Of a stretch of 64,000 nt of DNA, positions 48,818 through 57,806 are shown in pieces; within the stretch, counting starts at the first letter, position 1; each line of letters opens with the position of its first letter. A model generated the notes under the pieces. The model did not search any database. It worked only from the letters and a program-made list of their open reading frames with translations, and had not been told where the DNA came from. This DNA is from Streptomyces longispororuber (GTDB lineage: Bacteria > Actinomycetota > Actinomycetes > Streptomycetales > Streptomycetaceae), in contig NZ_BNBT01000030.1 of NCBI RefSeq assembly GCF_014656095.1, positions 1-64,000 of the forward strand. The letters run 5' to 3'. Position numbers and translations under genes: made by a program.

Positions 48818-49741
48818 CTATCCGTTCCGCGGGACCCGGACGACGCCCTCCTGGATGACGGTGACGGCGAGCCGCCCGTCCCGGGTCCAGATCCGCGCCT
48901 GGCCGAGGCCGCGGCCGCCGCCGGACGTCGGGGACTCCTGGTCGTACAGGAGCCACTCGTCGGCCCGGAACGGCCGGTGGAACCACATGGCGTGGTCGAG
49001 CGAGGCGCCCACCACGTCCCCGACGGCCCAGCCGCCGCGCCCGTGCGCGAGCAGCACGGAGTCGAGCAGCGTCATGTCGGAGACGTACGTGGCCAGGCAG
49101 ACGTGCAGCAGCGAGCCCGCGTCCTGCCCGTCGAGCTTTCCCGCGGTGCGGAACCAGACCTGGGAGCGCGGCTCGCGGGGGCGCCCGACGGTGGCCCAGG
49201 GCGGCGCCTCGGCGTAGCGCAGGTCGACGGCGGCGCGCGCCTCGACCAGCCGGGCGGCGACGTCCGGCGGCAGGTCGCGCGGCAGCGCATCGGCGGCCGT
49301 GGGCAGCGTCTCCGGGTCGGGCGCGGCCGGCATCCGGACCTGGTGCTCCAGGCCCTCCTCGTACGCCTGGAACGACGCCGACAGGTGGAAGATCGGCTGC
49401 CCGTGCTGCACGGCGACGACGCGGCGGGTGGTGAAGGAGCGTCCGTCGCGGATGCGGTCCACGGTGTAGACGATGGGCGCGCCGGGGTCGCCGGGGCGCA
49501 GGAAGTACGCGTGCAGGGAGTGCGCGGATGGGGTCTTCTCTGGTCGAGTGGGGCCGGGACCTTGGGGAAGGCCGTCGGGCACGGTGCGGCCCGCGGCGAC
49601 CAGGGCCTGGGCGGCGACCTGCCCGCCGAAGACGCGCGGCACGAGCGCGGAGCGGCTCTCGCCGCGGAAGATGTCCTGCTCGACCCGCTCCAGGTCGAGC
49701 AGGCCGAGCAGGTTCTCCAGCGGGCCCGAGGGCTCGCTCAC
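48818..49741 (-). CDS. tesB: acyl-CoA thioesterase II
   Basis: A 307-residue TesB-type double-hotdog thioesterase that hydrolyses acyl-CoAs. Landmarks: 'VFGGQVAAQALVAAGRTV', 'HSLHAYFLRPGDPGAPIVY', 'GRSFTTRRVVAVQHG' and, in the second hotdog, 'TLLDSVLLAHGRGG', 'ASLDHAMWFHRPFRADEW'. The catalytic Asp is in 'SLDHAMWFH'. The GTG start overlaps the stop of the upstream acyl-CoA dehydrogenase (GTGA), so both are one operon. They likely handle a CoA-ester side branch of fatty or branched-chain acid oxidation. A Pro-rich insertion ('GLPQGPGPTRPEKTPSAH') is unusual but in frame. Confidence 0.9.
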   Translation of the reverse strand: MSEPSGPLENLLGLLDLERVEQDIFRGESRSALVPRVFGGQVAAQALVAAGRTVPDGLPQGPGPTRPEKTPSAHSLHAYFLRPGDPGAPIVYTVDRIRDGRSFTTRRVVAVQHGQPIFHLSASFQAYEEGLEHQVRMPAAPDPETLPTAADALPRDLPPDVAARLVEARAAVDLRYAEAPPWATVGRPREPRSQVWFRTAGKLDGQDAGSLLHVCLATYVSDMTLLDSVLLAHGRGGWAVGDVVGASLDHAMWFHRPFRADEWLLYDQESPTSGGGRGLGQARIWTRDGRLAVTVIQEGVVRVPRNG

Positions 49742-50895
49742 AGGCCCATGTCCTTGGCGATGATCATCTTCATGACCTCGCTGGTGCCGCCGTAGATGCG
49801 GTTGACGCGGTTGTCGGCGTACAGACGGGCGATCGGGTACTCGTTCATGAAGCCGTAGCCGCCGTGGAGCTGGAGGCAGCGGTCGATGACGCGGTGGGCG
49901 ACCTCGGTGCAGAAGAGCTTCGCGGACGCGGCCTCGGCCGGGGTCAGCTCGCCCGCGTCCAGGGCCTCCAGGGCGCGGTCCGCGACGGCCTCGGCGGCGT
50001 CGACCTCGGCCTGGCAGGCGGCGAGCTCGAACTTGGTGTTCTGGAAGGAGGCGACGGGCTTGCCGAAGACCGTGCGCTCCTGGACGTACTCCTTGGCGAA
50101 CCGGACGGCGGCCTTGGCCTGCGCGTAGGCGCCGAAGGCGATGCCCCAGCGCTCGGAGGCGAGGTTGTGGCCGAGGTAGGCGAAGCCCTTGTTCTCCTCG
50201 CCGAGCAGGTCCTCGACGGGGACCTTGACGTCGACGAAGGCCAGTTCGGCGGTGTCGGAGACCTTCAGGCCGAGCTTGTCGAGCTTGCGGCCGACGGAGT
50301 AGCCCTCGGACTTGGTGTCGACGGCGAACAGGGAGATGCCGAAGCGGCGGTCGTCCTCGCGCGGGGCGGAGGTGCGGGCGCAGACGATCACGCGGTCGGC
50401 GTGCACGCCGCCGGTGATGAAGGTCTTGGCGCCGTTGAGGACGTAGTGCGTGCCGTCCTCGGAGAGCCTGGCAGTGGTCTTCATGCCCGCGACGTCGGAG
50501 CCGGTGCCCGGCTCGGTCATGGCGAGCGCCCACATCTCCTCGCCGGTGACGAACTTCGGCAGGAAGCGCTTCTTCTGCTCGTCGGTGGCGAGCATCTGGA
50601 GGTACGGCAGGCCGAGCAGCACGTGCACGCCCGAGCCGCCGAAGGTGACGCCCGCGCGGGCGGTCTCCTCGTACATGACGGCCTCGAACTTGTGCGAGTC
50701 GATGCCCGCGCCGCCGTACTCCTCCTCGACGCGGATGCCGAAGACACCCAGCTCGCCGAGTTTGCGGTAGAAGTCGCGGGGCGCCTGGCCGGCCGCGTAC
50801 CACTCGTCGTACACGGGGACGACCTCGGCCTCGATGAAGGCCCGGATGGTCTCCCGGAACGCCTCGTGGTCCTCGTTGAAGACGGTACGCCGCAC
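49738..50895 (-). CDS. acyl-CoA dehydrogenase
   Basis: A 385-residue FAD-dependent acyl-CoA dehydrogenase. 'ALAMTEPGTGSDVAGMKTTA' binds flavin, 'FITGGVHADRVIVCART' follows, and the C-terminal 'CLQLHGGYGFMNEYPIARLY' and 'IYGGTSEVMKMIIA' complete the fold. The usual MCAD-type Glu in 'IYEGT' is Gly here. The base is instead probably the Glu of 'LASERWGIAF', as in the long-chain/isovaleryl branch. GTG start with GGGAG ahead. It overlaps the thioesterase gene by 4 bp. It is close to a TetR gene and the leucine operon but reads away from them. Confidence 0.9.
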   Translation of the reverse strand: MRRTVFNEDHEAFRETIRAFIEAEVVPVYDEWYAAGQAPRDFYRKLGELGVFGIRVEEEYGGAGIDSHKFEAVMYEETARAGVTFGGSGVHVLLGLPYLQMLATDEQKKRFLPKFVTGEEMWALAMTEPGTGSDVAGMKTTARLSEDGTHYVLNGAKTFITGGVHADRVIVCARTSAPREDDRRFGISLFAVDTKSEGYSVGRKLDKLGLKVSDTAELAFVDVKVPVEDLLGEENKGFAYLGHNLASERWGIAFGAYAQAKAAVRFAKEYVQERTVFGKPVASFQNTKFELAACQAEVDAAEAVADRALEALDAGELTPAEAASAKLFCTEVAHRVIDRCLQLHGGYGFMNEYPIARLYADNRVNRIYGGTSEVMKMIIAKDMGL

Positions 50896-51023
50896 GGTGT
50901 GGCTCCCTGGGTCACGGATCCGACTAAGCGCTTGCTCAGGCCGAGGTTACCCGTGGGTTGTGTGACCGTCCAGGGTCAAACGCGTGACCGGCGGGGCGGT
51001 AGCCGGGGCCGGGGCTGTCGCGG

Positions 51024-51063
51024 CCTTCGGCCTTCCTCGCCCTCAAGCGCCGGACGGGCTGGG
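51024..51063. repeat. dispersed GCCGGACGGGCTG element
   Basis: A copy of the element (CCCTCAAGCGCCGGACGGGCTGGG with a CTTCGGCCTTCCTCG flank) lies at the end of the TetR gene, overlapping its last codons or the immediate downstream bases. It may act as its terminator. Confidence 0.65.
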
Positions 51064-51660
51064 ACCGCCCGCCCCCGCTGCCGCCGCCAGGGCGCCCCTG
51101 CTCAGGCGGTGGAGGAGGTGGGCCGTGGCGTCGCGGTCGGGGAGGGTGCCGGGGCGGGGCAGGTGGGGGGTGGAGTTCAGGAGGCCGAAGACCGCGTGCA
51201 CGGAGGCGCGGGCCTCCGCCTCGGCGAGGGCGGGGTAGACCTCGCGGACGGCGGCCACCCACAGCTCGACGTACTGGCGCTGGAGCTGGCGCACCCTCTT
51301 GCGGTCGGTGTCCCGCAGGCGGTCCAGCTCGCGGTCGTGCAGGGTGATCAGGGGGCGGTCGTCGAGGGCGAAGTCGATGTGCCCCTCGATGAGCGAGTCG
51401 AGGGTGGCCTCGGGCGCCCCCGCCGTCTCCGCCGCCCGGCGCCTGCCCCCGGTGAGCAACTGCTCGCTGATGCCGACGAGCAGCTCGGCGAGCATCGCGT
51501 CCTTGCCCGCGAAGTGCCGGTACAGGCCCGGCCCGCTGATGCCGACGGCCGCCCCTATCTCGTCCACGCCCACGCCGTGGAAGCCGCGCTCGGCGAAGAG
51601 CCGGGCGGCTTCCTTGAGGATCTGCTCGCGGCGGGTGGGGGCGTCGGTCCTGGTGGCCAT
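51043..51660 (-). CDS. TetR-family repressor of the leucine/isovalerate operon
   Basis: A 205-residue TetR regulator. The DNA-binding domain at residues 10-56 ('REQILKEAARLFAERGFHGV', 'GISGPGLYRHFAGKDAMLAE') is followed by a helical ligand domain, possibly sensing an acyl-CoA. It is divergent from accD1-accC-hmgL-acdH, with two copies of a GTTAG..CGTTAAC operator in the 83-bp gap. Its 3' end runs into a dispersed repeat, and the last ~20 residues (Ala/Gly-rich) are probably encoded by it. The arrangement parallels the S. coelicolor locus. Confidence 0.87.
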   Translation of the reverse strand: MATRTDAPTRREQILKEAARLFAERGFHGVGVDEIGAAVGISGPGLYRHFAGKDAMLAELLVGISEQLLTGGRRRAAETAGAPEATLDSLIEGHIDFALDDRPLITLHDRELDRLRDTDRKRVRQLQRQYVELWVAAVREVYPALAEAEARASVHAVFGLLNSTPHLPRPGTLPDRDATAHLLHRLSRGALAAAAGAGGPSPSGA

Positions 51661-51682
51661 GGCAGCAATTCTAGACAGGGCG

Positions 51683-51698
51683 GTTAGCGGTCGTTAAC
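51683..51698. promoter_or_regulatory. TetR operator A of the leucine operon
   Basis: GTTAGCGGTCGTTAAC is a 16-bp imperfect dyad (GTTA...TAAC arms). It lies 22 bp from the tetR start. Confidence 0.75.
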
Positions 51699-51711
51699 CT
51701 GAGGACCACAC

Positions 51712-51727
51712 GTTAACGCTCACTAAC
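51712..51727. promoter_or_regulatory. TetR operator B of the leucine operon
   Basis: GTTAACGCTCACTAAC is the reverse orientation of operator A with 13 of 16 bases alike. It ends 16 bp before the accD1 start, so bound repressor should block the operon. Confidence 0.75.
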
Positions 51728-51743
51728 CCGGGGAGCTCAGCGG

Positions 51744-53360
51744 ATGCAACAGGCACCAGTCCTCACGAGCGCGGCGGACCCCGCCTCGGACGCCTGGCGG
51801 GCCAACGAGGCGGCGCACCGCGCGCTGGCCGAGGAGCTGCGCGGCAAGCTCGCCGCGGCCCGCCTCGGCGGCGGCGAGAAGGCCCGCGCACGCCACACCG
51901 CGCGCGGCAAGCTGCTGCCGCGCGACCGCGTGGACGCCCTGCTCGACCCCGGCTCGCCCTTCCTGGAGGTCGCGCCGCTGGCCGCCGACGGGATGTACGA
52001 CGGGCAGGCCCCGGCCGCCGGGGTCATCGCCGGGGTCGGCCGGGTCAGCGGCCGCGAGTGCGTGGTCGTCGCCAACGACGCCACCGTCAAGGGCGGCACG
52101 TACTACCCGATGACGGTCAAGAAGCACCTGCGGGCCCAGGAGATCGCCCTGGAGAACCGCCTGCCGTGCGTGTACCTGGTCGACTCCGGCGGCGCCTTCC
52201 TGCCGATGCAGGACGAGGTCTTCCCCGACCGCGACCACTTCGGGCGGATCTTCTACAACCAGGCCCGGATGTCCGGCGCGGGCATCCCGCAGATCGCGGC
52301 GGTCCTCGGCTCCTGCACGGCCGGAGGGGCGTACGTCCCGGCGATGAGCGACGAGGCCGTGATCGTGCGCAACCAGGGCACGATCTTCCTGGGCGGCCCG
52401 CCGCTGGTGAAGGCCGCCACCGGCGAGGTCGTGACCGCCGAGGAGCTGGGCGGCGGCGAGGTCCACTCCCGGGTCTCGGGCGTCACCGACCACCTCGCCG
52501 AGGACGACCCGCACGCGCTGCGCATCGTGCGCACGATCGTCTCCACGCTGCCCGCGCGCGGGGCGCCGCCCTGGGAGGTGCGGCCGGTGGAGGAGCCGAA
52601 GGTCGACCCGTTCGGCCTGTACGGCGCGGTGCCGGTGGACCCCCGTACGCCGTACGACGTGCGCGAGGTCATCGCGCGCGTGGTCGACGGCTCGCGCTTC
52701 GCCGAGTTCAAGGCGGAGTTCGGGCAGACCCTCGTCACCGGCTTCGCGCACCTCCACGGCCACCCGGTGGGGATCGTCGCCAACAACGGCATCCTGTTCG
52801 CGGAGTCCGCCCAGAAGGGCGCCCACTTCATCGAGCTGTGCGACCAGCGCGGCATCCCGCTGGTCTTCCTGCAGAACATCTCCGGCTTCATGGTGGGCCG
52901 GGACTACGAGGCGGGCGGCATCGCCAAGCACGGCGCCAAGATGGTCACCGCCGTGGCCTGCACCCGCGTGCCGAAGCTGACCGTCGTGGTCGGCGGCAGC
53001 TACGGCGCGGGCAACTACTCCATGTGCGGCCGGGCCTACTCGCCCCGCTTCCTGTGGATGTGGCCGAACGCCAAGATCTCCGTCATGGGCGGCGAGCAGG
53101 CCGCGTCCGTCCTCGCCACGGTCAAGCGCGACCAGTTGGAGGCGCGCGGCGAGGAGTGGTCCGCCGAGGACGAGGAGGCCTTCAAGGCCCCGGTCCGCGC
53201 GCAGTACGAACAGCAGGGCAACGCCTACTACGCCACGGCGCGGCTGTGGGACGACGGCGTCATCGACCCGCTGGAGACCCGCCAGGTGCTCGGCCTGGCC
53301 CTGACCGCCTGCTCGGGCGCCCCGCTGGGCGACCGCGGCTTCGGCGTCTTCCGGATGTGA
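51744..53360 (+). CDS. accD1: methylcrotonyl-CoA carboxylase beta subunit (carboxyltransferase)
   Basis: A 538-residue carboxyltransferase of the propionyl/methylcrotonyl-CoA carboxylase class. The crotonase-type halves are complete: '[19 protein letters not shown]', '[19 protein letters not shown]' and, in the C-terminal half, '[20 protein letters not shown]' and '[20 protein letters not shown]'. It transfers carboxyl from biotin to 3-methylcrotonyl-CoA in leucine degradation. The ATG has GGGGAGCTCAGCGG ahead. It is first in the accD1-accC-hmgL-acdH operon, 14 bp before accC. Also called liuB. Confidence 0.92.
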   Translation: MQQAPVLTSAADPASDAWRANEAAHRALAEELRGKLAAARLGGGEKARARHTARGKLLPRDRVDALLDPGSPFLEVAPLAADGMYDGQAPAAGVIAGVGRVSGRECVVVANDATVKGGTYYPMTVKKHLRAQEIALENRLPCVYLVDSGGAFLPMQDEVFPDRDHFGRIFYNQARMSGAGIPQIAAVLGSCTAGGAYVPAMSDEAVIVRNQGTIFLGGPPLVKAATGEVVTAEELGGGEVHSRVSGVTDHLAEDDPHALRIVRTIVSTLPARGAPPWEVRPVEEPKVDPFGLYGAVPVDPRTPYDVREVIARVVDGSRFAEFKAEFGQTLVTGFAHLHGHPVGIVANNGILFAESAQKGAHFIELCDQRGIPLVFLQNISGFMVGRDYEAGGIAKHGAKMVTAVACTRVPKLTVVVGGSYGAGNYSMCGRAYSPRFLWMWPNAKISVMGGEQAASVLATVKRDQLEARGEEWSAEDEEAFKAPVRAQYEQQGNAYYATARLWDDGVIDPLETRQVLGLALTACSGAPLGDRGFGVFRM

Positions 53361-53374
53361 GGGGTACGGACGCG

Positions 53375-55345
53375 ATGAGCATGTTCGACACGGTCCTTGT
53401 GGCCAACCGGGGCGAGATCGCCGTCCGCGTCATCCGCACGCTGCGCCGTCTCGGCGTGCGCTCGGTGGCCGTCTTCTCCGACGCCGACGCCGGCGCCCGG
53501 CACGTGCGCGAGGCCGACACCGCGGTGCGGCTCGGCCCCGCGCCCGCCGCCGAGAGCTATCTGTCCGTGGAGCGGCTCCTGCAGGCCGCCGCGGTCTCCG
53601 GCGCCCGGGCCGTCCACCCCGGCTACGGCTTCCTCGCGGAGAACGCCGCCTTCGCGCAGGCCTGCGCGGACGCCGGCCTGGTCTTCATCGGGCCGCCCGC
53701 CACGGCGATCGACCTGATGGGCGACAAGATCCGCGCCAAGGAGACGGTGCGCGCGGCCGGGGTCCCGGTGGTGCCCGGCTCCTCGGGCAGCGGCCTCACC
53801 GACGCCCAACTGATGGCCGCCGCCCAGGAGATCGGCACCCCGGTGCTGCTCAAGCCGTCCGCGGGCGGCGGCGGCAAAGGCATGCGCCTGGTGCGGGACG
53901 CCGCGCTGCTCGGCGAGGAGATCGCCGCCGCCCGGCGCGAGGCGCGCGCCTCCTTCGGCGACGACACGCTGCTCGTGGAGCGCTGGGTCGACCGCCCCCG
54001 GCACATCGAGATCCAGGTCCTCGCCGACGCCCACGGCCACGTCGTCCACCTCGGCGAGCGCGAGTGCTCCCTCCAGCGCCGCCACCAGAAGATCATCGAG
54101 GAGGCGCCCAGCGTCCTGCTCGACGAGGCCACGCGCGCCGCGATGGGCGCCGCCGCCGTGGACGCCGCCCGCTCCTGCGGCTACGTCGGCGCCGGCACGG
54201 TCGAGTTCATCGTCCCGGGCGGCGACCCGTCCTCGTACTACTTCATGGAGATGAACACCCGCCTCCAGGTCGAGCACCCGGTCACCGAGCTGATCACCGG
54301 CCTGGACCTGGTGGAGTGGCAGCTCCGGGTCGCCGCCGGGGAACCGCTGCCCTTCGCGCAGGAGGACGTGCGCCTGACCGGGCACGCGGTGGAGGCCCGC
54401 ATCTGCGCCGAGACAGTGTCCTTCAAAGAGGGCGCCCGCGGGTTCCTGCCCTCCGGCGGCACAGTCCTGGCGCTGCGCGAGCCCTCCGGCGACGGGGTGC
54501 GCACCGACTCCGGCCTCAGCGAGGGCACGGAGGTCGGGAGCCTGTACGACCCGATGCTCTCCAAGGTCGTCGCGTACGGCCCCGACCGCGCGACCGCGCT
54601 GCGCAAGCTGCGGGCGGCCCTCGCGGAGACGGTGATCCTCGGTGTGCCGACGAACACCGGCTTCCTGCGGCGGCTGCTCGCCCACCCCGCGGTGGTGGCC
54701 GGAGAGCTGGACACGGGCCTCGTGGAGCGCGAGGCCGAGGCGCTGGTCGACACGGACGTCCCCGCGGAGGTGTACGAGGCCGCCGCGCGGGCCAGGGCGA
54801 CGGCCCCCGCGCGGGACGGGAACGCCTGGACCGACCCGTTCTCCGTACCCAACGGCTGGCGCCTGGGCGGCGAACCCGCCTGGACGGTGCACCACCTGCG
54901 GGTGCCGGGGCACGACCCGGTGACCGTACGGACCCGCCTCACCGCGGACGGCACGGTCGAGGTCGACGCCGACGGGACCCGGGCGCCCGGTCCCGTCACC
55001 CCCTTCCACCACGCCGGTGACTGGCTCGGCCGGGACGGCGACGCCTGGGAGGTCCGCGACCACGACCCGGTGGAGGCCGCGCTCACCGGCGCGGCCCACG
55101 CGGGCGCGGACGCGCTGACCGCGCCGATGCCCGGCACCGTCACCGTCGTCAAGGTCTCCGTGGGGGACCGAGTGGCGGCGGGGCAGAGCCTCGTCGTGGT
55201 GGAGGCGATGAAGATGGAGCACGTCATCGCCGCCCCGCACGCGGGCACCGTCACCGAACTGGACGTCACCCCCGGGACCACGGTCGCCATGGACCAGATC
55301 CTCGCCGTGGTGGTCCCCGACGCGTCGGCTCAGGAGGAGGCATGA
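53375..55345 (+). CDS. accC: methylcrotonyl-CoA carboxylase alpha subunit (biotin carboxylase + biotin carrier)
   Basis: A 656-residue protein. The biotin carboxylase domain (residues 1 to about 450: '[19 protein letters not shown]', ATP-grasp '[14 protein letters not shown]', '[16 protein letters not shown]') is followed by a linker and a C-terminal biotinyl domain with '[15 protein letters not shown]', biotin Lys near residue 613. It carboxylates its own biotin using bicarbonate and ATP and hands the group to the AccD1 subunit. Start ATG with GAGGGG ahead; a second in-frame ATG is two codons on. It overlaps hmgL by 4 bp. Also called liuD. Confidence 0.92.
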   Translation: MSMFDTVLVANRGEIAVRVIRTLRRLGVRSVAVFSDADAGARHVREADTAVRLGPAPAAESYLSVERLLQAAAVSGARAVHPGYGFLAENAAFAQACADAGLVFIGPPATAIDLMGDKIRAKETVRAAGVPVVPGSSGSGLTDAQLMAAAQEIGTPVLLKPSAGGGGKGMRLVRDAALLGEEIAAARREARASFGDDTLLVERWVDRPRHIEIQVLADAHGHVVHLGERECSLQRRHQKIIEEAPSVLLDEATRAAMGAAAVDAARSCGYVGAGTVEFIVPGGDPSSYYFMEMNTRLQVEHPVTELITGLDLVEWQLRVAAGEPLPFAQEDVRLTGHAVEARICAETVSFKEGARGFLPSGGTVLALREPSGDGVRTDSGLSEGTEVGSLYDPMLSKVVAYGPDRATALRKLRAALAETVILGVPTNTGFLRRLLAHPAVVAGELDTGLVEREAEALVDTDVPAEVYEAAARARATAPARDGNAWTDPFSVPNGWRLGGEPAWTVHHLRVPGHDPVTVRTRLTADGTVEVDADGTRAPGPVTPFHHAGDWLGRDGDAWEVRDHDPVEAALTGAAHAGADALTAPMPGTVTVVKVSVGDRVAAGQSLVVVEAMKMEHVIAAPHAGTVTELDVTPGTTVAMDQILAVVVPDASAQEEA

Positions 55346-56304
55346 GCGACACGACCGGCCTGCCCATGGCCGTACCGGCGGAGGGGCTGCCGCCGCGCGT
55401 CCGCATCCACGAGGTCGGCCCCCGCGACGGCCTGCAGAACGAGAAGGGGGCCGTCCCCACGGAGGTGAAGGCGGAGTTCATCCGCCGCCTGGCCGGTGCC
55501 GGGCTCACCACCGTCGAGGCCACCAGCTTCGTGCACCCCAAGTGGGTGCCCCAACTGGCCGACGCGGAGCAGTTGTTCCCCCAGGTGCGGGACCTGGCGG
55601 GCGTGCACCTGCCGGTGCTCGTGCCGAACGAGCGCGGCCTGGACCGGGCGCTCGCGCTCGGCGCCCGCCGGGTCGCCGTGTTCGCCAGCGCCACCGAGTC
55701 CTTCGCCAAGGCCAACCTGAACCGCACGGTCGACGAGGCACTCGCCATGTTCGCGCCGGTGGTGGCCCGGGCGAAGGCCACCGGGACCGGGGCCGACCAG
55801 GTGCACGTGCGCGGCTATCTGTCGATGTGCTTCGGCGACCCCTGGGAGGGCCCCGTGCCGATCCCCCAGGTCGTCCGCGTCTGCCGGGCGCTGCTCGACC
55901 TGGGCTGCGACGAGCTGAGCCTCGGCGACACCATCGGCGTCGCCACGCCCGGCCACGTCCGGGCCCTGCTGACCGCCCTCAACGACCAGGGAGTGCCCAC
56001 CGACCGCGTCGGCGTGCACTTCCACGACACGTACGGCCAGGCCCTGGCCAACACCCTCGCCGCGCTCCAGCACGGCGTCACCACCGTGGACGCCTCCGCG
56101 GGCGGCCTCGGCGGCTGCCCGTACGCCAAGAGCGCCACCGGCAACCTCGCCACCGAAGACCTCGTGTGGATGCTGCACGGCCTCGGCATCGAGACCGGGG
56201 TCGACCTCGGCCGTCTCACCGCCACGAGCGCGTGGATGGCCGACCGGTTGGGCCGACCGAGCCCGTCGCGCACCGTGCGCGCCCTCTCCCACCAGGAGCC
56301 GTGA
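55342..56304 (+). CDS. hmgL: hydroxymethylglutaryl-CoA lyase
   Basis: A 320-residue TIM-barrel lyase that splits HMG-CoA into acetoacetate and acetyl-CoA, the last step of leucine degradation. Signature residues: '[14 protein letters not shown]' (catalytic Arg, Asp), '[16 protein letters not shown]', '[18 protein letters not shown]' (metal His) and '[17 protein letters not shown]' (active-site Cys). The ATG overlaps the accC stop (ATGA). The stop overlaps the GTG/ATG region of the next gene. Also called liuE. Confidence 0.92.
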   Translation: MSDTTGLPMAVPAEGLPPRVRIHEVGPRDGLQNEKGAVPTEVKAEFIRRLAGAGLTTVEATSFVHPKWVPQLADAEQLFPQVRDLAGVHLPVLVPNERGLDRALALGARRVAVFASATESFAKANLNRTVDEALAMFAPVVARAKATGTGADQVHVRGYLSMCFGDPWEGPVPIPQVVRVCRALLDLGCDELSLGDTIGVATPGHVRALLTALNDQGVPTDRVGVHFHDTYGQALANTLAALQHGVTTVDASAGGLGGCPYAKSATGNLATEDLVWMLHGLGIETGVDLGRLTATSAWMADRLGRPSPSRTVRALSHQEP

Positions 56305-56309
56305 GAACG

Positions 56310-57470
56310 ATGGACCACCACCTGACCCCCGAGCACGAGGAACTCCGCCGCACCGTGGAGGAGTTCGCCAACGACGTGGTCGCCCCGAAGATCGGCGACT
56401 ACTACGAGCGGCACGAGTTCCCCTACGAGATCGTGCGCGAGATGGGCCGTATGGGCCTGTTCGGCCTGCCGTTCCCGGAGGAGTACGGCGGCATGGGCGG
56501 CGACTACCTCGCGCTCGGCATCGCCCTGGAGGAGCTGGCGCGCGTCGACTCGTCCGTGGCCATCACCCTGGAGGCGGGCGTCTCGCTCGGCGCGATGCCG
56601 CTGCACCTGTTCGGCACCGAGGAGCAGAAGCGGGAGTGGCTGCCGCGGCTGTGCGCCGGGGAGGCCCTCGGCGCGTTCGGCCTCACCGAGCCGGACGGCG
56701 GCTCCGACGCGGGCGGCACGCGCACCACGGCCCGCCTGGACGAGGCCACGGACGAATGGGTGATCAACGGCACCAAGTGCTTCATCACCAACTCCGGCAC
56801 CGACATCACCGCCCTGGTCACGGTCACCGCCGTCACCGGCCGCACCGCCGAGGGCAAGCCGCTGATCTCCTCGATCATCGTGCCGTCCGGGACGCCCGGC
56901 TTCACCGTCGCCGCCCCGTACTCGAAGGTCGGCTGGAACGCGTCGGACACCCGGGAGCTGTCCTTCACCGACGTCCGCGTGCCCAAGGCCAACCTCCTCG
57001 GCGAACCCGGCCGCGGCTACGCCCAGTTCCTGCGCATCCTCGACGAGGGCCGCATCGCCATCGCCGCGCTCGCGACGGGGCTCGCCCAGGGCTGCGTCGA
57101 CCAGTCCGTGAAGTACGCCAAGGAGCGGCACGCCTTCGGCCGGCCCATCGGCTCCAACCAGGCCATCCAGTTCAAGATCGCCGACATGGAGATGAAGGCG
57201 CACACGTCCCGGCTCGCCTGGCGCGACGCGGCGTCGCGGCTGGTCGCCGGGGAGCCGTTCAAGAAGGAGGCGGCGCTGGCCAAGCTGTACTCGTCGACGG
57301 TCGCCGTCGACAACGCGCGCGAGGCGACCCAGGTCCACGGCGGGTACGGCTTCATGAACGAGTACCCGGTGGCCCGGATGTGGCGGGACTCCAAGATCCT
57401 GGAGATCGGCGAGGGCACGAGTGAGGTGCAGCGCATGCTGATCGCTCGGGAGCTGGGCCTCACGAGCTGA
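56310..57470 (+). CDS. acdH: acyl-CoA dehydrogenase, isovaleryl-CoA type
   Basis: A 386-residue acyl-CoA dehydrogenase. 'GAFGLTEPDGGSDAGGTRTT' and 'FITNSGTDITALVTVTAV' are the flavin segments, and 'THGG'-type 'ATQVHGGYGFMNEYPVARMW' with 'ILEIGEGTSEVQRMLIA' ends it. As last gene of the leucine operon it should dehydrogenate isovaleryl-CoA or another branched-chain acyl-CoA to the enoyl product used by the carboxylase. The ATG at 56310 is used; a GTG at 56301 overlapping the hmgL stop is in frame. Downstream is the inverted pair of dispersed elements. Also called liuA. Confidence 0.92.
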   Translation: MDHHLTPEHEELRRTVEEFANDVVAPKIGDYYERHEFPYEIVREMGRMGLFGLPFPEEYGGMGGDYLALGIALEELARVDSSVAITLEAGVSLGAMPLHLFGTEEQKREWLPRLCAGEALGAFGLTEPDGGSDAGGTRTTARLDEATDEWVINGTKCFITNSGTDITALVTVTAVTGRTAEGKPLISSIIVPSGTPGFTVAAPYSKVGWNASDTRELSFTDVRVPKANLLGEPGRGYAQFLRILDEGRIAIAALATGLAQGCVDQSVKYAKERHAFGRPIGSNQAIQFKIADMEMKAHTSRLAWRDAASRLVAGEPFKKEAALAKLYSSTVAVDNAREATQVHGGYGFMNEYPVARMWRDSKILEIGEGTSEVQRMLIARELGLTS

Positions 57471-57510
57471 GGCTGGGGCTGGGGCTCTTTTCCCCGCCCA
57501 CCCGCCCCCC

Positions 57511-57639
57511 ATCGGCGCTCCGCGCCTCGTCCTCAATCGCCGGACGGGCTTTTCTCCCCACCCGTCCGGTGTTCACAGCGAGGCGCAAGGGGGGTTACCA
57601 GCCCGCCCGGCGTTTGAGGGCGAGGCGCGGAGCGCCGAT
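57511..57639. repeat. inverted pair of dispersed elements (40-bp arms)
   Basis: Arms 57511-57550 and 57600-57639 are inverted copies, 37 of 40 bases alike, each carrying the CTCAA(T/A)CGCCGG.CGGGCT core and the GGCGCTCCGCGCCTCG flank. They would form a long cruciform or bidirectional terminator between the leucine operon and desE. Confidence 0.85.
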
Positions 57640-57732
57640 GACGGGGGAAAGGGGCGGAGCCCCAGACGAGTGCCGCGGGGGCAGCGGGGCCGGGCCCGGG
57701 AGGGAAGGGGCGGGTGGGCGGGGAAGCAGAGG

Positions 57733-57751
57733 CAAGGTTAGGTTAACCTAA
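57733..57751. promoter_or_regulatory. iron box (DmdR1/DtxR-type) upstream of desE
   Basis: CAAGGTTAGGTTAACCTAA matches the Streptomyces iron-box consensus (TTAGGTTAGGCTNACCTAA) at 17 of 18 defined positions apart from the first base and one central base. The core TTAGGTTAACCTAA is a perfect palindrome. It lies 56 bp before the desE start. Iron-loaded DmdR1 should repress here. Confidence 0.88.
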
Positions 57752-57806
57752 GCACGATTTCCGGCCACCGCCGCCCGCGGCGCCCCGTACGAAAGCAGAG
57801 ACCCCC

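Larger units (their letters stand above)
57471..57806. other. intergenic region: inverted repeat pair, then desE promoter
   Basis: No gene is seen. It holds the 40-bp inverted repeats at 57511-57639, a GGGGCGGAGCCCC-type hairpin around 57650 and the DmdR/DtxR iron box at 57733-57751 upstream of desE. Confidence 0.6.
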
